Of a stretch of 64,000 nucleotides of DNA, positions 7,850 through 17,237 are shown piece after piece. The DNA is taken from the NCBI RefSeq assembly GCF_001512285.1, contig NZ_LNUV01000003.1, forward strand, positions 842,059-906,058, written 5' to 3'. Below the pieces are notes generated by a model that was not told the origin of the DNA, searched no databases, and saw nothing but the letters and a program-made list of their open reading frames with translations. The number at the start of each line of letters is the position of its first letter. Position 1 is the stretch's first letter. The translations under genes and the position numbers were made by a program. This stretch comes from Arthrobacter sp. EpRS71. GTDB taxonomy: Bacteria; Actinomycetota; Actinomycetes; Actinomycetales; Micrococcaceae.

Positions 7850-8782
7850 ATGGCCACCCAGGCCCTCACCACCACAGTGCGCCGCCAAGGCCGCGCACTG
7901 GCGGGAACCGGCGGAAGGACTGCCGCGCTGTTCCTGGTTCCCTTCTTCGCGGTCTTCGCGATCGCCATGATCGCACCGGTGATCTACTCCCTGGTGCTGA
8001 GTTTCCACTCGCAGCAGAAGTCCGGGCTGGGCTTCGGGGAAGCCAAGACGGTCTTCGTTGGACTTGAGAACTATGTGCAGGTCTTCCAGTCCGAAACGTT
8101 CGTGGAAGGCATCGCCCGCCTTGGCTTGTACTGCCTGATCTACATTCCCTGCATGGTGGGCGGCGCAGTGGTGTTCGCCCTCCTCCTGGATGCAACGGTG
8201 GCCAAAGCACGCAAGCTGTTCCAGCTCCTGGTGTTTCTTCCCCATGCCGTCCCCGGCGTCATCGCCGCCCTCATTTGGGCCTACCTCTACACCCCTGGTA
8301 TCAGCCCGCTGGTCCAGGCTCTCCAAGGCGGCGGGATCCAGATCAACTTCCTTGATGCACACATGGTCCTTCCGTCCATCGTGAACATCGGCGTCTGGGA
8401 GTGGACCGGTTACAACGTCATCATTCTGTTCACCGCATTGCAGGCTGTTCCCCGGGAAATCCTGGAAGCCGCCCGCGTGGACGGTGCCGGCGAAATCCGT
8501 GCGGCCATCAGCATCAAATTTCCGCTGATTCTTCCGGCGCTGAGCGTCATCATGCTCTTCACCATCATCGGCACCCTGCAACTGTTCACGGAACCGTCCA
8601 TCATCTCCAAGGCCACAGCATCAGTCACCAGTACCTGGGTTCCCAACCTCTGGGCCTATGACGCGGCCTTCATCCGTCACAACCTCAACCAGGCCGCGGC
8701 TGCCTCCATCATCATCGCCGGACTGGCCGCAGTCCTGTCCCTGGCCGTCACCCGCCTTAGCTCCAGGATGAACAAATCATGA
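7850..8782 (+). CDS. ABC sugar transporter permease (first subunit, MalF-like)
   Basis: A 310-residue integral membrane protein with six predicted membrane segments, the first at about residues 25-50 (ALFLVPFFAVFAIAMIAPVI). It has the binding-protein-dependent permease EAA loop EILEAARVDGAGEIRAAISI near residues 203-222. ATG 7850 has AGGAG upstream. The 3' end overlaps the second permease gene by four bases (ATGA), showing translational coupling. It works with the preceding lipoprotein and the next permease in a CUT1-type importer. Confidence 0.92.
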   Translation: MATQALTTTVRRQGRALAGTGGRTAALFLVPFFAVFAIAMIAPVIYSLVLSFHSQQKSGLGFGEAKTVFVGLENYVQVFQSETFVEGIARLGLYCLIYIPCMVGGAVVFALLLDATVAKARKLFQLLVFLPHAVPGVIAALIWAYLYTPGISPLVQALQGGGIQINFLDAHMVLPSIVNIGVWEWTGYNVIILFTALQAVPREILEAARVDGAGEIRAAISIKFPLILPALSVIMLFTIIGTLQLFTEPSIISKATASVTSTWVPNLWAYDAAFIRHNLNQAAAASIIIAGLAAVLSLAVTRLSSRMNKS

Positions 8783-9726
8783 GCGCCTCAACTCTCCCCC
8801 GCCCCCGCACCACCCCGGACACAGCAACTTCCCGCCGCACCGGATCCCGTTTTAACGGATCCCGTTCCGGCCGCGGCAGCTCCAACCGCGGCGGTGGCTT
8901 CGCCAGCAAGCTCACCGTCAACGGGCTCCTGATCATCGGCTCCGCCTACATGGTGGTACCGGTCCTGTGGCTGGCGTTCGCCTCCACCAAGAACGCAGCA
9001 GACCTGTACGGCACCAGCGCCTACGCCTTGGGGAACTTCTCCTTGTTCGAGAACATCGCCAACGTGGCCAGGCAGGACGGAGGGTTGTTCTTCCGCTGGC
9101 TGGGTAACTCCGTAATGTATGCCGGTGTTGGCGCCGTGCTGGGAAGCCTGATTTCGGTGATGGCCGGGTATGCGTTCGACAAGTTCCAGTTCCGTTGGAA
9201 AGACTCGCTCTTCGGTTTCGTCCTGGTGGGCGTCCTGATTCCCAACACGGCCACGGTGCTGCCCATGTACCTTCTGGCTTCCTTGGTGGGCATGACCAAC
9301 ACCATCTGGGCTGTCCTCATCCCGGTCCTGTGCAACCCCTTCGGCGTGTACCTGGCGCGGGTTTACTCGGCCAGCTACGTTCCTGCCGAAACCCTGGAAG
9401 CCGCTCGCATGGACGGCGCCGGACCCATCCGGTCCTTCTTCTCCCTGGGCCTGCCCATGATGATGCCGGGCTACATCACCATTGCCCTGTTCCAGTTCGT
9501 AGGGGTGTGGAACAACTTCATGCTTCCCCTGGTGATGCTTCAGGACCAGCAATTGCTGCCCGTCAGCGTCGGCATCTCCATCTGGCAGGGCTACTCGGTA
9601 CCGCAGCCTGAATTCACACCAATGGTTATCACGGGTTCTCTGTTGTCCATCATTCCCCTGCTGGTGGCGTTCATCATGCTGCAGCGTTTCTGGAAGTCCG
9701 GCCTCACTGCAGGGAGCGTCAAATGA
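8779..9726 (+). CDS. ABC sugar transporter permease (second subunit, MalG-like)
   Basis: A 315-residue protein with an unusually long Ser/Thr/Arg/Gly-rich N-terminal extension (about residues 1-45), then six membrane segments. The EAA motif ETLEAARMDGAGPIRSFFSL lies near residue 205. It overlaps the previous permease and the next dehydrogenase gene by ATGA, so all are translationally coupled. It forms the heterodimeric channel with the first permease. Confidence 0.92.
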   Translation: MSASTLPRPRTTPDTATSRRTGSRFNGSRSGRGSSNRGGGFASKLTVNGLLIIGSAYMVVPVLWLAFASTKNAADLYGTSAYALGNFSLFENIANVARQDGGLFFRWLGNSVMYAGVGAVLGSLISVMAGYAFDKFQFRWKDSLFGFVLVGVLIPNTATVLPMYLLASLVGMTNTIWAVLIPVLCNPFGVYLARVYSASYVPAETLEAARMDGAGPIRSFFSLGLPMMMPGYITIALFQFVGVWNNFMLPLVMLQDQQLLPVSVGISIWQGYSVPQPEFTPMVITGSLLSIIPLLVAFIMLQRFWKSGLTAGSVK

Positions 9727-10736
9727 CCACCACATCACTGAACGTCGCGCTGGCCATGGGTCCCGGCGTCGTATCCCGCGTGTTTCCGCAGCGCCGGCTG
9801 GACTCCTTGGCACCCGGGCTGCGGCTCCTCAGCCCGAGGCCCATGGCAGACTTCACCTCACCGCGTTCGCTGGAACTCCTTGCGGAGACGGACATTCTCA
9901 TCACCGGCTGGGGATGCCCGAAGCTGGACGCCGCTGCCCTGGCCTCGGCCCCGCGCTTGACCCATGTCCTCCATGCCGGAGGCACGGTAAGGCATCACGT
10001 GGGCGAGGAATGTTGGGAAAGGGGCCTTGAAATCAGCACGGCTGCCGATGCCAACTCCATTCCGGTTGCCGAATACACGGTGGCCATGATCCTGCTGGCC
10101 AACAAGAGAGTCCTGCAGATCGCCCGCAAGCTCCACACAGAGAGGGTGGAGATCGAGCCGGACCAGGTGTTTCCGGACATGGGCAACTTCGGCAAGCGGG
10201 TGGGCATCATTGGCGCCTCAAGGATCGGCAAGCACGTCATCCGCCTGCTGAAGTCCTACGACGTGAAGGTCTTCGTCTCCGACCCCTTCCTGGACCAGGC
10301 CGCGGCGGCCGCGCTCGGCGTCGAACGTCTCAGTCTGGAAGAGCTGGTGGCCACGTGCGATGTGGTCAGCCTCCACGCGCCGTCGCTCCCGTCCACCTAC
10401 AACCTGATCCACCGGGCGCTGGTGGCGAGCTTCAAACCGGGAGCCACCTTCATCAACACCGCCCGCGGCGAGCTGGTTGATCAGGATGCGTTGCTCGGAC
10501 GCATCGAACAAGGCGACCTCTACGCAGTCCTGGACGTCACCACGCCGTGGGTGCTGCCCGCGGACTCAGGCTTCTACACCCATCCCAACGTGCTGCTCAC
10601 ACCGCACCTGGCTGGTTCACTGGGCATGGAACTGGAGCGCATGGCGGTCAGCACCATGGAGGAAGCGCGCCGGATCTCCCGCGGCGAACCTCTCCTCCAC
10701 AGGCTCAACGCCAAAGACCTCGCCTTTACGGCTTAA
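9723..10736 (+). CDS. D-isomer-specific 2-hydroxyacid dehydrogenase family protein
   Basis: A 337-residue protein. The nucleotide-binding domain shows GIIGASRIGKHVIRLLKSY with Asp of VFVSDPF selecting NAD(H). The catalytic Arg is in INTARGELVDQDAL and the catalytic His in LLTPHLAGSL. The loop reads GASRIG rather than the usual GxGxxG. It ends the ABC importer operon (four-base overlap), so it probably oxidises or reduces a product of the imported sugar or sugar acid. The substrate cannot be told from sequence. Confidence 0.85.
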   Translation: MTTTSLNVALAMGPGVVSRVFPQRRLDSLAPGLRLLSPRPMADFTSPRSLELLAETDILITGWGCPKLDAAALASAPRLTHVLHAGGTVRHHVGEECWERGLEISTAADANSIPVAEYTVAMILLANKRVLQIARKLHTERVEIEPDQVFPDMGNFGKRVGIIGASRIGKHVIRLLKSYDVKVFVSDPFLDQAAAAALGVERLSLEELVATCDVVSLHAPSLPSTYNLIHRALVASFKPGATFINTARGELVDQDALLGRIEQGDLYAVLDVTTPWVLPADSGFYTHPNVLLTPHLAGSLGMELERMAVSTMEEARRISRGEPLLHRLNAKDLAFTA

Positions 10737-10741
10737 CGGCC

Positions 10742-10800
10742 ATGCCAGCCGGACAGCGACGGCCGACGGCGACAGCGACTTAACGCCGCCCGGCTGGCAT
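10742..10800 (+). terminator. Inverted repeat after the sugar importer operon
   Basis: An 11-bp perfect stem (10742-10752 with 10790-10800) encloses a 37-base loop rich in GACGGC/GACAGC repeats, five bases after the dehydrogenase stop. There is no T tract; it probably separates this operon from the P-type ATPase gene. Confidence 0.45.
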
Positions 10801-10866
10801 ACTCATTCCCATCGCACGGCCTGTCCAATGACAATCCCTGAAGCGACACAAACAACGGGGGAATGA

Positions 10867-13299
10867 GTGGAACTCGAGAAGGATCAAGCAGGGGAAGCCG
10901 TCCGGCACAAGACGGCCTCCACGCAAGGATTGAGTAGCGCCGAAGTTGCCGAGAGGGTGGCGGCCGGACAGACCAATGCGTTTGTCCAGGACACCAGCCG
11001 CAGCGTGTGGAGCATCGTCCGGGCCAATGTGCTCACCCTGTTCAACGGCATCATCCTTGCCTGCTTCATTGTTCTGTTCGCGATCGGACGCTGGCAGGAT
11101 GCGCTCTTCGGCTTCAGCGCCATCGCGAACGCGGTCATCGGGAGCGTCCAGGAATACCGGGCAAAGCGGGCTTTGGACCGTCTGGCCCTGTTGAACGCCC
11201 CTCATGCACGGGTGATGCGTGATGGATCAGAGGCAGAGATCGCCTTGGACGATGTTGTACTGGGCGACACCCTTGTCCTGAGGGCTGGAGACCAGGTGCC
11301 GGCCGACGGTCTGGTGTCCGGGTCACGGGGCCTCCAAGTGGACGAGTCCATGCTCACCGGCGAATCCGATGCTGTGGAAAAGACCGACGGCAGCCGGGTA
11401 CTCTCCGGATCCGTGGTGGTGGCAGGCGAGGGCTCAGCCGTGGTGGACCGGGTGGGCGTGGACTCGTTCGCGAACTCGCTCGCGGCGGAGGCCAAGAGAT
11501 TCTCCTTGGTGGCCTCTGAGCTCCGGTCCTCGATCGACCGGGTACTGAAATGGGTCACCTGGTTCGTGGGTCCCGTGGCGTTGCTGGTGTTGAACGCGCA
11601 GATGATTGCCCAAGGCGGGTGGGCCGAAGCCTCCGCCAGTGGCGCATGGCGAGAGGCAGCGACAGCGACTATTGCCTCAGTCGTCGCCATGGTTCCCTTG
11701 GGTCTGGTGCTGATGACCAGCATTACTTTCGCTGTGGGCGCGGTGAAGCTGGCCAGGCAACAGGTCCTGGTTCAGGAGCTTCCGGCCGTGGAGGGCCTGG
11801 CTCGGGTAGACATTATTTGCCTCGACAAGACCGGAACCCTCACCCAGGGCGACATTGTTTTCGACGCCGCCCATCCCCTCACGGTCCGGCCCGGGTGGGA
11901 GTCCGTGCTCGCCTGGTACGGCGTGCAGAAAGACGCCAACGCCACAGCGCGCAGCCTGGCCGGACATTTCAACGAGCAGCCCTCTGATCTTCCTGCCGAT
12001 CGGGTGCCGTTCTCCTCGGCCCGCAAGTGGAGCGCGGTGGTCTTTGAGGATGGAATGTGGATCCTCGGCGGTCCGGAAATGGTCTTCCCTGCTCAGAACT
12101 CCGCAGACCCCGTGCTGCAGCAACTCGCCACACGGGCCGCAGATCTGGCCACCACCGGCCGCCGCACCCTGGTCCTGGCACATGGCACCCCCACGGACGA
12201 CGAAACCGTTCCGGCAGATGCCGTCCCCGTTGCACTCCTGACGTTCAAGGAAAACATCCGCCCCGACGCAGCCGAGACACTCTCCTACTTTGCCGCCCAG
12301 GACGTTGACGTCCGGATCATTTCGGGTGACAACCCACAGACCGTGGCTGCCATTGCCCGGGAAGTCGGCCTGGACGCACCGCACGGTTTTGACGCCCGCG
12401 AGCTGCCGGAAGACGACCAGGAATTCCTGGAGGCCATCAACAACAACGTGGTTTTTGGCCGGGTGACTCCGGACCAGAAGAAGCGCATCGTGGTGGCCTT
12501 GAAGTCGGCCGGCCACACAGTAGCCATGACCGGCGACGGGGTCAACGATGCCCTGGCCATCAAGGAAGCCGACATCGGCGTCGCCATGAACTCGGGCGCG
12601 GCCGCTACCAAGGCTGTGGCCAGGTTGGTGCTCCTGGACGGGAAGTTCTCCCACCTGCCCAGCGTGGTGGCGGAAGGCCGGCAAGTCATTGCCAACATCG
12701 AGCGCGTCTCCATGCTCTTCCTCACCAAGACCGCCTACGCCACGTTCCTTGCCATCTCGTTCGGCATCCTCCTGCTGCCCTTCCCGTTCCTTCCCCGGCA
12801 GCTCTCGGTCACGGACGGCTTAACCATCGGGATTCCGGCCTTCTTCCTGGCCTTGCTGCCCAACGCCCAGCGCTACATCCCGGGTTTCCTGAGGCGGTCG
12901 CTCACCTTCGCCGTGCCTGCGGGTGTTTCGGTGACGCTGGGCCTTGCCGCCTACGCCCGCCTCGCAGCGAACCTGCAGATACCCGAAGCGGAGATTCGGA
13001 CCGGCTCCACCTTGATCCTGACCATTATCGGCATCTGGATCCTGGTGGTGCTCTCGCGACCGGTCACCCGTTTCAAGGGGATGGTCATCGGGGCAATGAT
13101 GGTGGGGCTGATCCTGGTGTATTCGGTACCGATTGCCCGGGACTTCCTGCAGTTCACGGATCCGACGCTGCCCACGGCACTGCTCGTCCTGGGAACCTCG
13201 GTAGCGTGCATCGCACTGATTGAGGTGGTCCGTTTCGTTCACCGCCGGGTGGCGTACCGGGACGCCCAGGAAGCACTACATCAGCGCGTCTCGAAATAG
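10867..13299 (+). CDS. Cation-translocating P-type ATPase (CtpE-like)
   Basis: An 810-residue P-type ATPase starting at GTG 10867. Visible motifs are the TGES actuator loop (DESMLTGESDAV), the phosphorylation site DKTGTLTQGD near residue 320, and the hinge MTGDGVNDALAIKEADIGVA. The ion-binding helix M4 reads AMVPLGLVLMTS, so it lacks the PEGL of classical Ca/Mg pumps and the CPC of heavy-metal pumps, and there is no N-terminal metal-binding domain. The overall form resembles mycobacterial CtpE, reported as a Ca2+ exporter; the ion is therefore inferred only. The 3' end overlaps the convergent small membrane protein gene by 19 bases. Confidence 0.85.
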   Translation: MELEKDQAGEAVRHKTASTQGLSSAEVAERVAAGQTNAFVQDTSRSVWSIVRANVLTLFNGIILACFIVLFAIGRWQDALFGFSAIANAVIGSVQEYRAKRALDRLALLNAPHARVMRDGSEAEIALDDVVLGDTLVLRAGDQVPADGLVSGSRGLQVDESMLTGESDAVEKTDGSRVLSGSVVVAGEGSAVVDRVGVDSFANSLAAEAKRFSLVASELRSSIDRVLKWVTWFVGPVALLVLNAQMIAQGGWAEASASGAWREAATATIASVVAMVPLGLVLMTSITFAVGAVKLARQQVLVQELPAVEGLARVDIICLDKTGTLTQGDIVFDAAHPLTVRPGWESVLAWYGVQKDANATARSLAGHFNEQPSDLPADRVPFSSARKWSAVVFEDGMWILGGPEMVFPAQNSADPVLQQLATRAADLATTGRRTLVLAHGTPTDDETVPADAVPVALLTFKENIRPDAAETLSYFAAQDVDVRIISGDNPQTVAAIAREVGLDAPHGFDARELPEDDQEFLEAINNNVVFGRVTPDQKKRIVVALKSAGHTVAMTGDGVNDALAIKEADIGVAMNSGAAATKAVARLVLLDGKFSHLPSVVAEGRQVIANIERVSMLFLTKTAYATFLAISFGILLLPFPFLPRQLSVTDGLTIGIPAFFLALLPNAQRYIPGFLRRSLTFAVPAGVSVTLGLAAYARLAANLQIPEAEIRTGSTLILTIIGIWILVVLSRPVTRFKGMVIGAMMVGLILVYSVPIARDFLQFTDPTLPTALLVLGTSVACIALIEVVRFVHRRVAYRDAQEALHQRVSK

Positions 13300-13691
13300 C
13301 GGCGGCCCCGCCCAACCCACAGCGGCACCAGCACTGCCACCGTAGCGATGGACTGGGAAAAGACGGCCGACCAATCTCCGTCCGCGGCAATGATGAGGTC
13401 CAGCACGGCAAAGGCCAGGCCCAGCAGCATGACCGCTGTTGCGCCGCGACGGGCTGCTTCGCTTCCCCTAGCAACCCCGGAAGCCAGCCCGATCACCATC
13501 AGGCCGAACAGGATCATTCCTGCACCCAGCAAGGTGATGGGCAAGGTGATTCCACCGGACTGCGCCTCCGGGGTGTAGCGCAGGAAAATCGTCAGGATTC
13601 CCAGAATGATCTGAGCGATGCCACCGATGTACATGAGCACCACCGCGAATGTCACCGCACCAGGCCGTTTAGGAATCTCCCCCGTCATCAT
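13281..13691 (-). CDS. Small four-helix membrane protein of unknown function
   Basis: A 136-residue protein with four hydrophobic segments, approximately residues 12-36 (AVTFAVVLMYIGGIAQIILG), 46-69, 82-101 and 108-126. It ends in a basic tail GRGRRYFETR. No catalytic motif was recognised; it resembles small actinobacterial integral membrane proteins of unknown role. It converges on and overlaps the ATPase gene by 19 bases. Confidence 0.65.
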   Translation of the reverse strand: MMTGEIPKRPGAVTFAVVLMYIGGIAQIILGILTIFLRYTPEAQSGGITLPITLLGAGMILFGLMVIGLASGVARGSEAARRGATAVMLLGLAFAVLDLIIAADGDWSAVFSQSIATVAVLVPLWVGRGRRYFETR

Positions 13692-13824
13692 GAACTGAGC
13701 ATAGACGAGCCCACCTCAGGGCCGGCACCGGCCCAGCCCGAGATAACAACTTTTGTCACACAATTAACCACTGATTCACGCCGCCCTTGGGCACAGGCAA
13801 CCCGGGCTTCCTAGTGTCGAAGCC

Positions 13825-15420
13825 ATGGAAAACATCTCCCGTAGATCCCTCATCTCAGCCGGCATCGGGGCCGGTCTCGTCGCCGCACTGCCGGGCGCCG
13901 CCGTCGCCAGTCCCGCCGTCGCGGTGTCAACAGCGGACGACGCCGGTCTCCGCACCGATCCGTTTACGCTGGGCATCGCGTCGGGCGAACCATGGCCGGA
14001 CGGCTTTGTCATCTGGACCAGGCTGGCGGTGAACCCCGTGGCCGAAGACGGCCTGGGCAGCATGCCCTCCCGCAACGTCGCCGTCGCTTGGGAAGTGGCA
14101 GAAGACCCGGCCATGCGCCGGGTAGTAGCCCGCGGCGTCGAACATGCCAGGATCGAAAGCGCCCACTCCGTGCACGTCGAACTGAGAGGGCTCAGGCCGG
14201 GCCGCGAATACTTCTACCGTTTCCGCACCGGGCGGCACCTGAGCGAGGTTGGCCGCACGCTGACAAGCCCGGCCCCTGGCGAGACTCCCGCTGCTTTGGC
14301 CATGGCGTTCGCCAGCTGCGCCCAGTACGAGCACGGCTACTTCACTGCTTACAAGCGGCTGGCCGAGGATCACCCGGACCTGGTGCTGCACCTGGGCGAC
14401 TACCTCTACGAATACAAGAAAGACAGCTATGTGATCGGCGGCGGCAACCCCCGCGATCACGAAGGACCGGAAACCGTCAGCCTCGCGGGCTACCGCCAGC
14501 GGCACGCCCAATACAAGGCCGACGCCGACCTGCAGGCTGCGCACGCAATCGCACCGTGGCTGGTGGTGTGGGATGACCACGAGGTGGACAACAACTGGGC
14601 GGACGAGATCCCCGAGAACAGTGACCCCGGCCAGTTGAACGACACCACGGAGCACTTCCGGCAGCGCCGCTCAGCTGCCTTCCAGGCGTACTACGAAAAC
14701 ATGCCGCTGCGCGCGTCATCGGTTCCCGCCGGGTTCGACATGAAAATCTACCGCACCATCCAGTGGGGCCAGCTGGCCAACTTCCACGTGATGGACACCC
14801 GGCAGTACCGGGATGACCAGCTCGCCGGTGACGGCTGGAAGAAGAACGTCGCCGAGCGCCTGGATGAGAACCGCACCATCACCGGTGCCGAACAGGAAAA
14901 GTGGCTGCTGGACGGCTTCAAGAACTCCACACAACGCTGGGACATCCTGGGCCAGCAGGTCTTCTTCGCCGAGCGGGACCGGGACAAGGCGCCGGACATC
15001 GACGACGTCTCCATGGACGGATGGGACGGTTACGCTTCCTCCCGCCGCCGCATCACCCAAGGGTGGGTGGACGCGAAGGTGCGCAACGCCGTCGTACTCA
15101 CCGGTGACGTTCACCGGCACTGGGCCACCGACCTCAAGGTGGACTACAAAGACCCTGCCTCGGCTGTGGTCGGTACGGAACTGGTGTGCTCGTCCATTAC
15201 CTCCACCGGCGACGGCACCGGCTCCACCACCGACCCCACCATGGCGTGGAACCCGCACCTGAAGTTCTACAACGACAACCGCGGCTACGTGAACACGCGC
15301 ATCACCAAGGACGCCATGACGGCGGACTTCCGTGTGCTGGACTACGTCACCACCCCGGGCGCACCCGTCAGCACCAAAAAGTCCTTCACCATCAAAGACG
15401 GTGTGCCGGGCCTCGCCTGA
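13825..15420 (+). CDS. phoD: Alkaline phosphatase D (PhoD) family, Tat-exported
   Basis: A 531-residue protein beginning MENISRRSLISAGIGAGLVA, a twin-arginine signal like that of the beta-propeller protein at 4156. The core shows PhoD metal-site features: FASCAQYEHGYFTAYK with the active-site Cys region, LVLHLGDYLYEY, VWDDHEVDNNW, and VLTGDVHRHWATDL near the C terminus. The family hydrolyses phosphomonoesters and diesters outside the cell using Fe and Ca ions, usually under phosphate limitation. The gene is alone on its strand; the AT-rich stretch at about 13742-13775 is the probable promoter, and no clear PHO box was recognised. Confidence 0.92.
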   Translation: MENISRRSLISAGIGAGLVAALPGAAVASPAVAVSTADDAGLRTDPFTLGIASGEPWPDGFVIWTRLAVNPVAEDGLGSMPSRNVAVAWEVAEDPAMRRVVARGVEHARIESAHSVHVELRGLRPGREYFYRFRTGRHLSEVGRTLTSPAPGETPAALAMAFASCAQYEHGYFTAYKRLAEDHPDLVLHLGDYLYEYKKDSYVIGGGNPRDHEGPETVSLAGYRQRHAQYKADADLQAAHAIAPWLVVWDDHEVDNNWADEIPENSDPGQLNDTTEHFRQRRSAAFQAYYENMPLRASSVPAGFDMKIYRTIQWGQLANFHVMDTRQYRDDQLAGDGWKKNVAERLDENRTITGAEQEKWLLDGFKNSTQRWDILGQQVFFAERDRDKAPDIDDVSMDGWDGYASSRRRITQGWVDAKVRNAVVLTGDVHRHWATDLKVDYKDPASAVVGTELVCSSITSTGDGTGSTTDPTMAWNPHLKFYNDNRGYVNTRITKDAMTADFRVLDYVTTPGAPVSTKKSFTIKDGVPGLA

Positions 15421-15438
15421 CCCTGGTCCACCCATCAA

Positions 15439-15488
15439 GGGGACAGCACATGCTCCGTTGTGGCCTCACGACGACGTGTGCTGTCCCC
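15439..15488. terminator. Hairpin between convergent phoD and GMC oxidoreductase genes
   Basis: A 12-bp perfect inverted repeat (15439-15450 with 15477-15488) with a 26-base loop fills the 77-base gap between two convergent genes. It probably acts on both strands. Confidence 0.6.
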
Positions 15489-15497
15489 CTCCACGGG

Positions 15498-17024
15498 TTA
15501 GCCGCCGAGGATGAGTTCCGCCGCCTTCTCCCCGATCATGATGGAAGGAGCGTTAGTGTTGCCGCTCGGCACGGACGGAATGATGGAAGCATCCGCCACC
15601 CGCAGGCCCTCGATTCCACGGACACGGAGCTGCGGATCCACCACGGAGAGATCGTCCACGCCCATCTTGCAGGTGCCAACCTGGTGGTGGTAGGTCCCGG
15701 CTACCTGCCGGGCGAATTCCCGGAGTTGATCCCGGCTCTGGACCGCGGGACCGGGGGTGAACTCGGACTTCCGGAAGGGCGCAAAAGCCTCCTGCTGCCC
15801 GATGTCCCGGCACAGGATGATCGCGTCCACCAGTGCCTCAACGTCGTACTCGTCCGCGAGGATGTTCGGATCCACCAACGGCGCAGCGGCCGGGTCAGCC
15901 GAGGCCAGCCTCAATGTGCCGCGTGACCGGGGACGGACAATTCCAGGCGCAATGGTGTACCCGTGCTCCGGCGCAGCCCCGCCATCTGTGGGATACGGCA
16001 AGTGAAGGAAAAGTGGCTGAAGGTCCGGCGCTTCTTCGTCCGTCTGGTTGCTGTGGGCGTAGAGCTGGCTCTCCAGCAGGTTGTGCCGGCCAGCCACCAA
16101 GGGTTCCTTCGCCTCGTAGATGTTCCCGGCCAGCAGGTGATCGTGGAGGTTTTCACCCACGCCGGGCAGGTCCACCACAGACTCGATCCCCACGGACCGC
16201 AACTGCCCGGCCGGACCGATGCCGGACAGTAGCAGGATCTTCGGGGAGCCAATGGCACCGGCACTGATGATCACCTCAGCGCCAGCGTCCACCCGAAGCA
16301 CCTCACCGTCACGGTGGTATTCGACGCCGGTAGCCCGCCCGTCGTCGACCACTATCCGGCTGACCAGCGCGTCCGTAGTGACCGTCAGGTTCGGATGGTC
16401 CAGGACCGGGGCCACAAAACTTTGCCACGCACTGGCGCGTTTTCCGTCCTTGGTAGTGGTGTGGTTGAACCCGACGCCGGTCATCTGAATTCCGTTGAAG
16501 TCCTCCGTCTCCGCGTGGCCAAGCTCCTTGGCGGCGTCGACGAAAGCCTGGGCGGCCGGGTGCCGTTCGGCGATTCGTTCCACGTGAAGCGGCCCGCCTT
16601 TGCCATGGAAGTCGTTGGCACCGTCCTCATGGTCTTCGGACTTTTTGAACAACGGCAGGACCTCATCCCAGGACCAGCCCTCTGCTCCATGGGCGGCCCA
16701 GGCGTCGTAATCATTCTTATGCCCGCGGATGTAGATCATGCCATTGAGCGAGCTGCTGCCGCCCAGCACCCTGCCGCGCGGCCAATAGAGGCTCCTGTTG
16801 TGGGCATGCTTCTGGGGCGTCGTCATCACTGCCCAGTCGTTGGCGCCTGTCAGCAGGAGCGGCCAACCCTGGGGGCTGTGGATGTTGGGGTCGGTGTCCA
16901 CGGATCCGGCCTCGATGACGTGGACCGTATGTCCGGCATCCAGCAAACGCCGGACAACCACGCTACCTGCCGAGCCTGCGCCCACCACTACGTAATCCGC
17001 AGTGTGGGTTGGATTTTCAGCCAT
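15498..17024 (-). CDS. GMC family oxidoreductase (choline dehydrogenase-like)
   Basis: A 508-residue FAD enzyme. The dinucleotide-binding motif YVVVGAGSAGSVVVRRLLDAG lies at the N terminus, GMC signature 1 in WPRGRVLGGSSSLNGMIYIR, signature 2 in GAIGSPKILLLSGIG, and the catalytic His region in YHHQVGTCKMG, with the conserved Asn in SGNTNAPSIMIGEKAAELI. The start at 17024 has AAGGAGG 6 bases upstream. It likely oxidises an alcohol; choline is only one option. It is divergent from an AraC regulator that probably controls it. Confidence 0.88.
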   Translation of the reverse strand: MAENPTHTADYVVVGAGSAGSVVVRRLLDAGHTVHVIEAGSVDTDPNIHSPQGWPLLLTGANDWAVMTTPQKHAHNRSLYWPRGRVLGGSSSLNGMIYIRGHKNDYDAWAAHGAEGWSWDEVLPLFKKSEDHEDGANDFHGKGGPLHVERIAERHPAAQAFVDAAKELGHAETEDFNGIQMTGVGFNHTTTKDGKRASAWQSFVAPVLDHPNLTVTTDALVSRIVVDDGRATGVEYHRDGEVLRVDAGAEVIISAGAIGSPKILLLSGIGPAGQLRSVGIESVVDLPGVGENLHDHLLAGNIYEAKEPLVAGRHNLLESQLYAHSNQTDEEAPDLQPLFLHLPYPTDGGAAPEHGYTIAPGIVRPRSRGTLRLASADPAAAPLVDPNILADEYDVEALVDAIILCRDIGQQEAFAPFRKSEFTPGPAVQSRDQLREFARQVAGTYHHQVGTCKMGVDDLSVVDPQLRVRGIEGLRVADASIIPSVPSGNTNAPSIMIGEKAAELILGG

Positions 17025-17237
17025 GGGGTTCCTCCTTGAACGGGCATAACACTGGGTCTGTTGAAGCAACCGGACCACAATGGCCGGTGCCTTCAACAGC
17101 AGTCTGCCGCGGACCGGCGTCGGGAATCTTGACCCGGAGCGCACAGCACTGCGCACCATCCGCACACTTGTGACGGGGATCACGAATGGGAGTGCGCTCG
17201 TGGGACACTGGAAGGGTCATTTCAAAGGAGAACCGAC

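Noticed and set aside
6584..8581. Long antisense open frame (665 codons) opposite the binding protein and first permease
   Set aside because: It is rich in Gly, His, Asp and Gln without any domain, and lies opposite clear transporter genes in their high-GC shadow frame.
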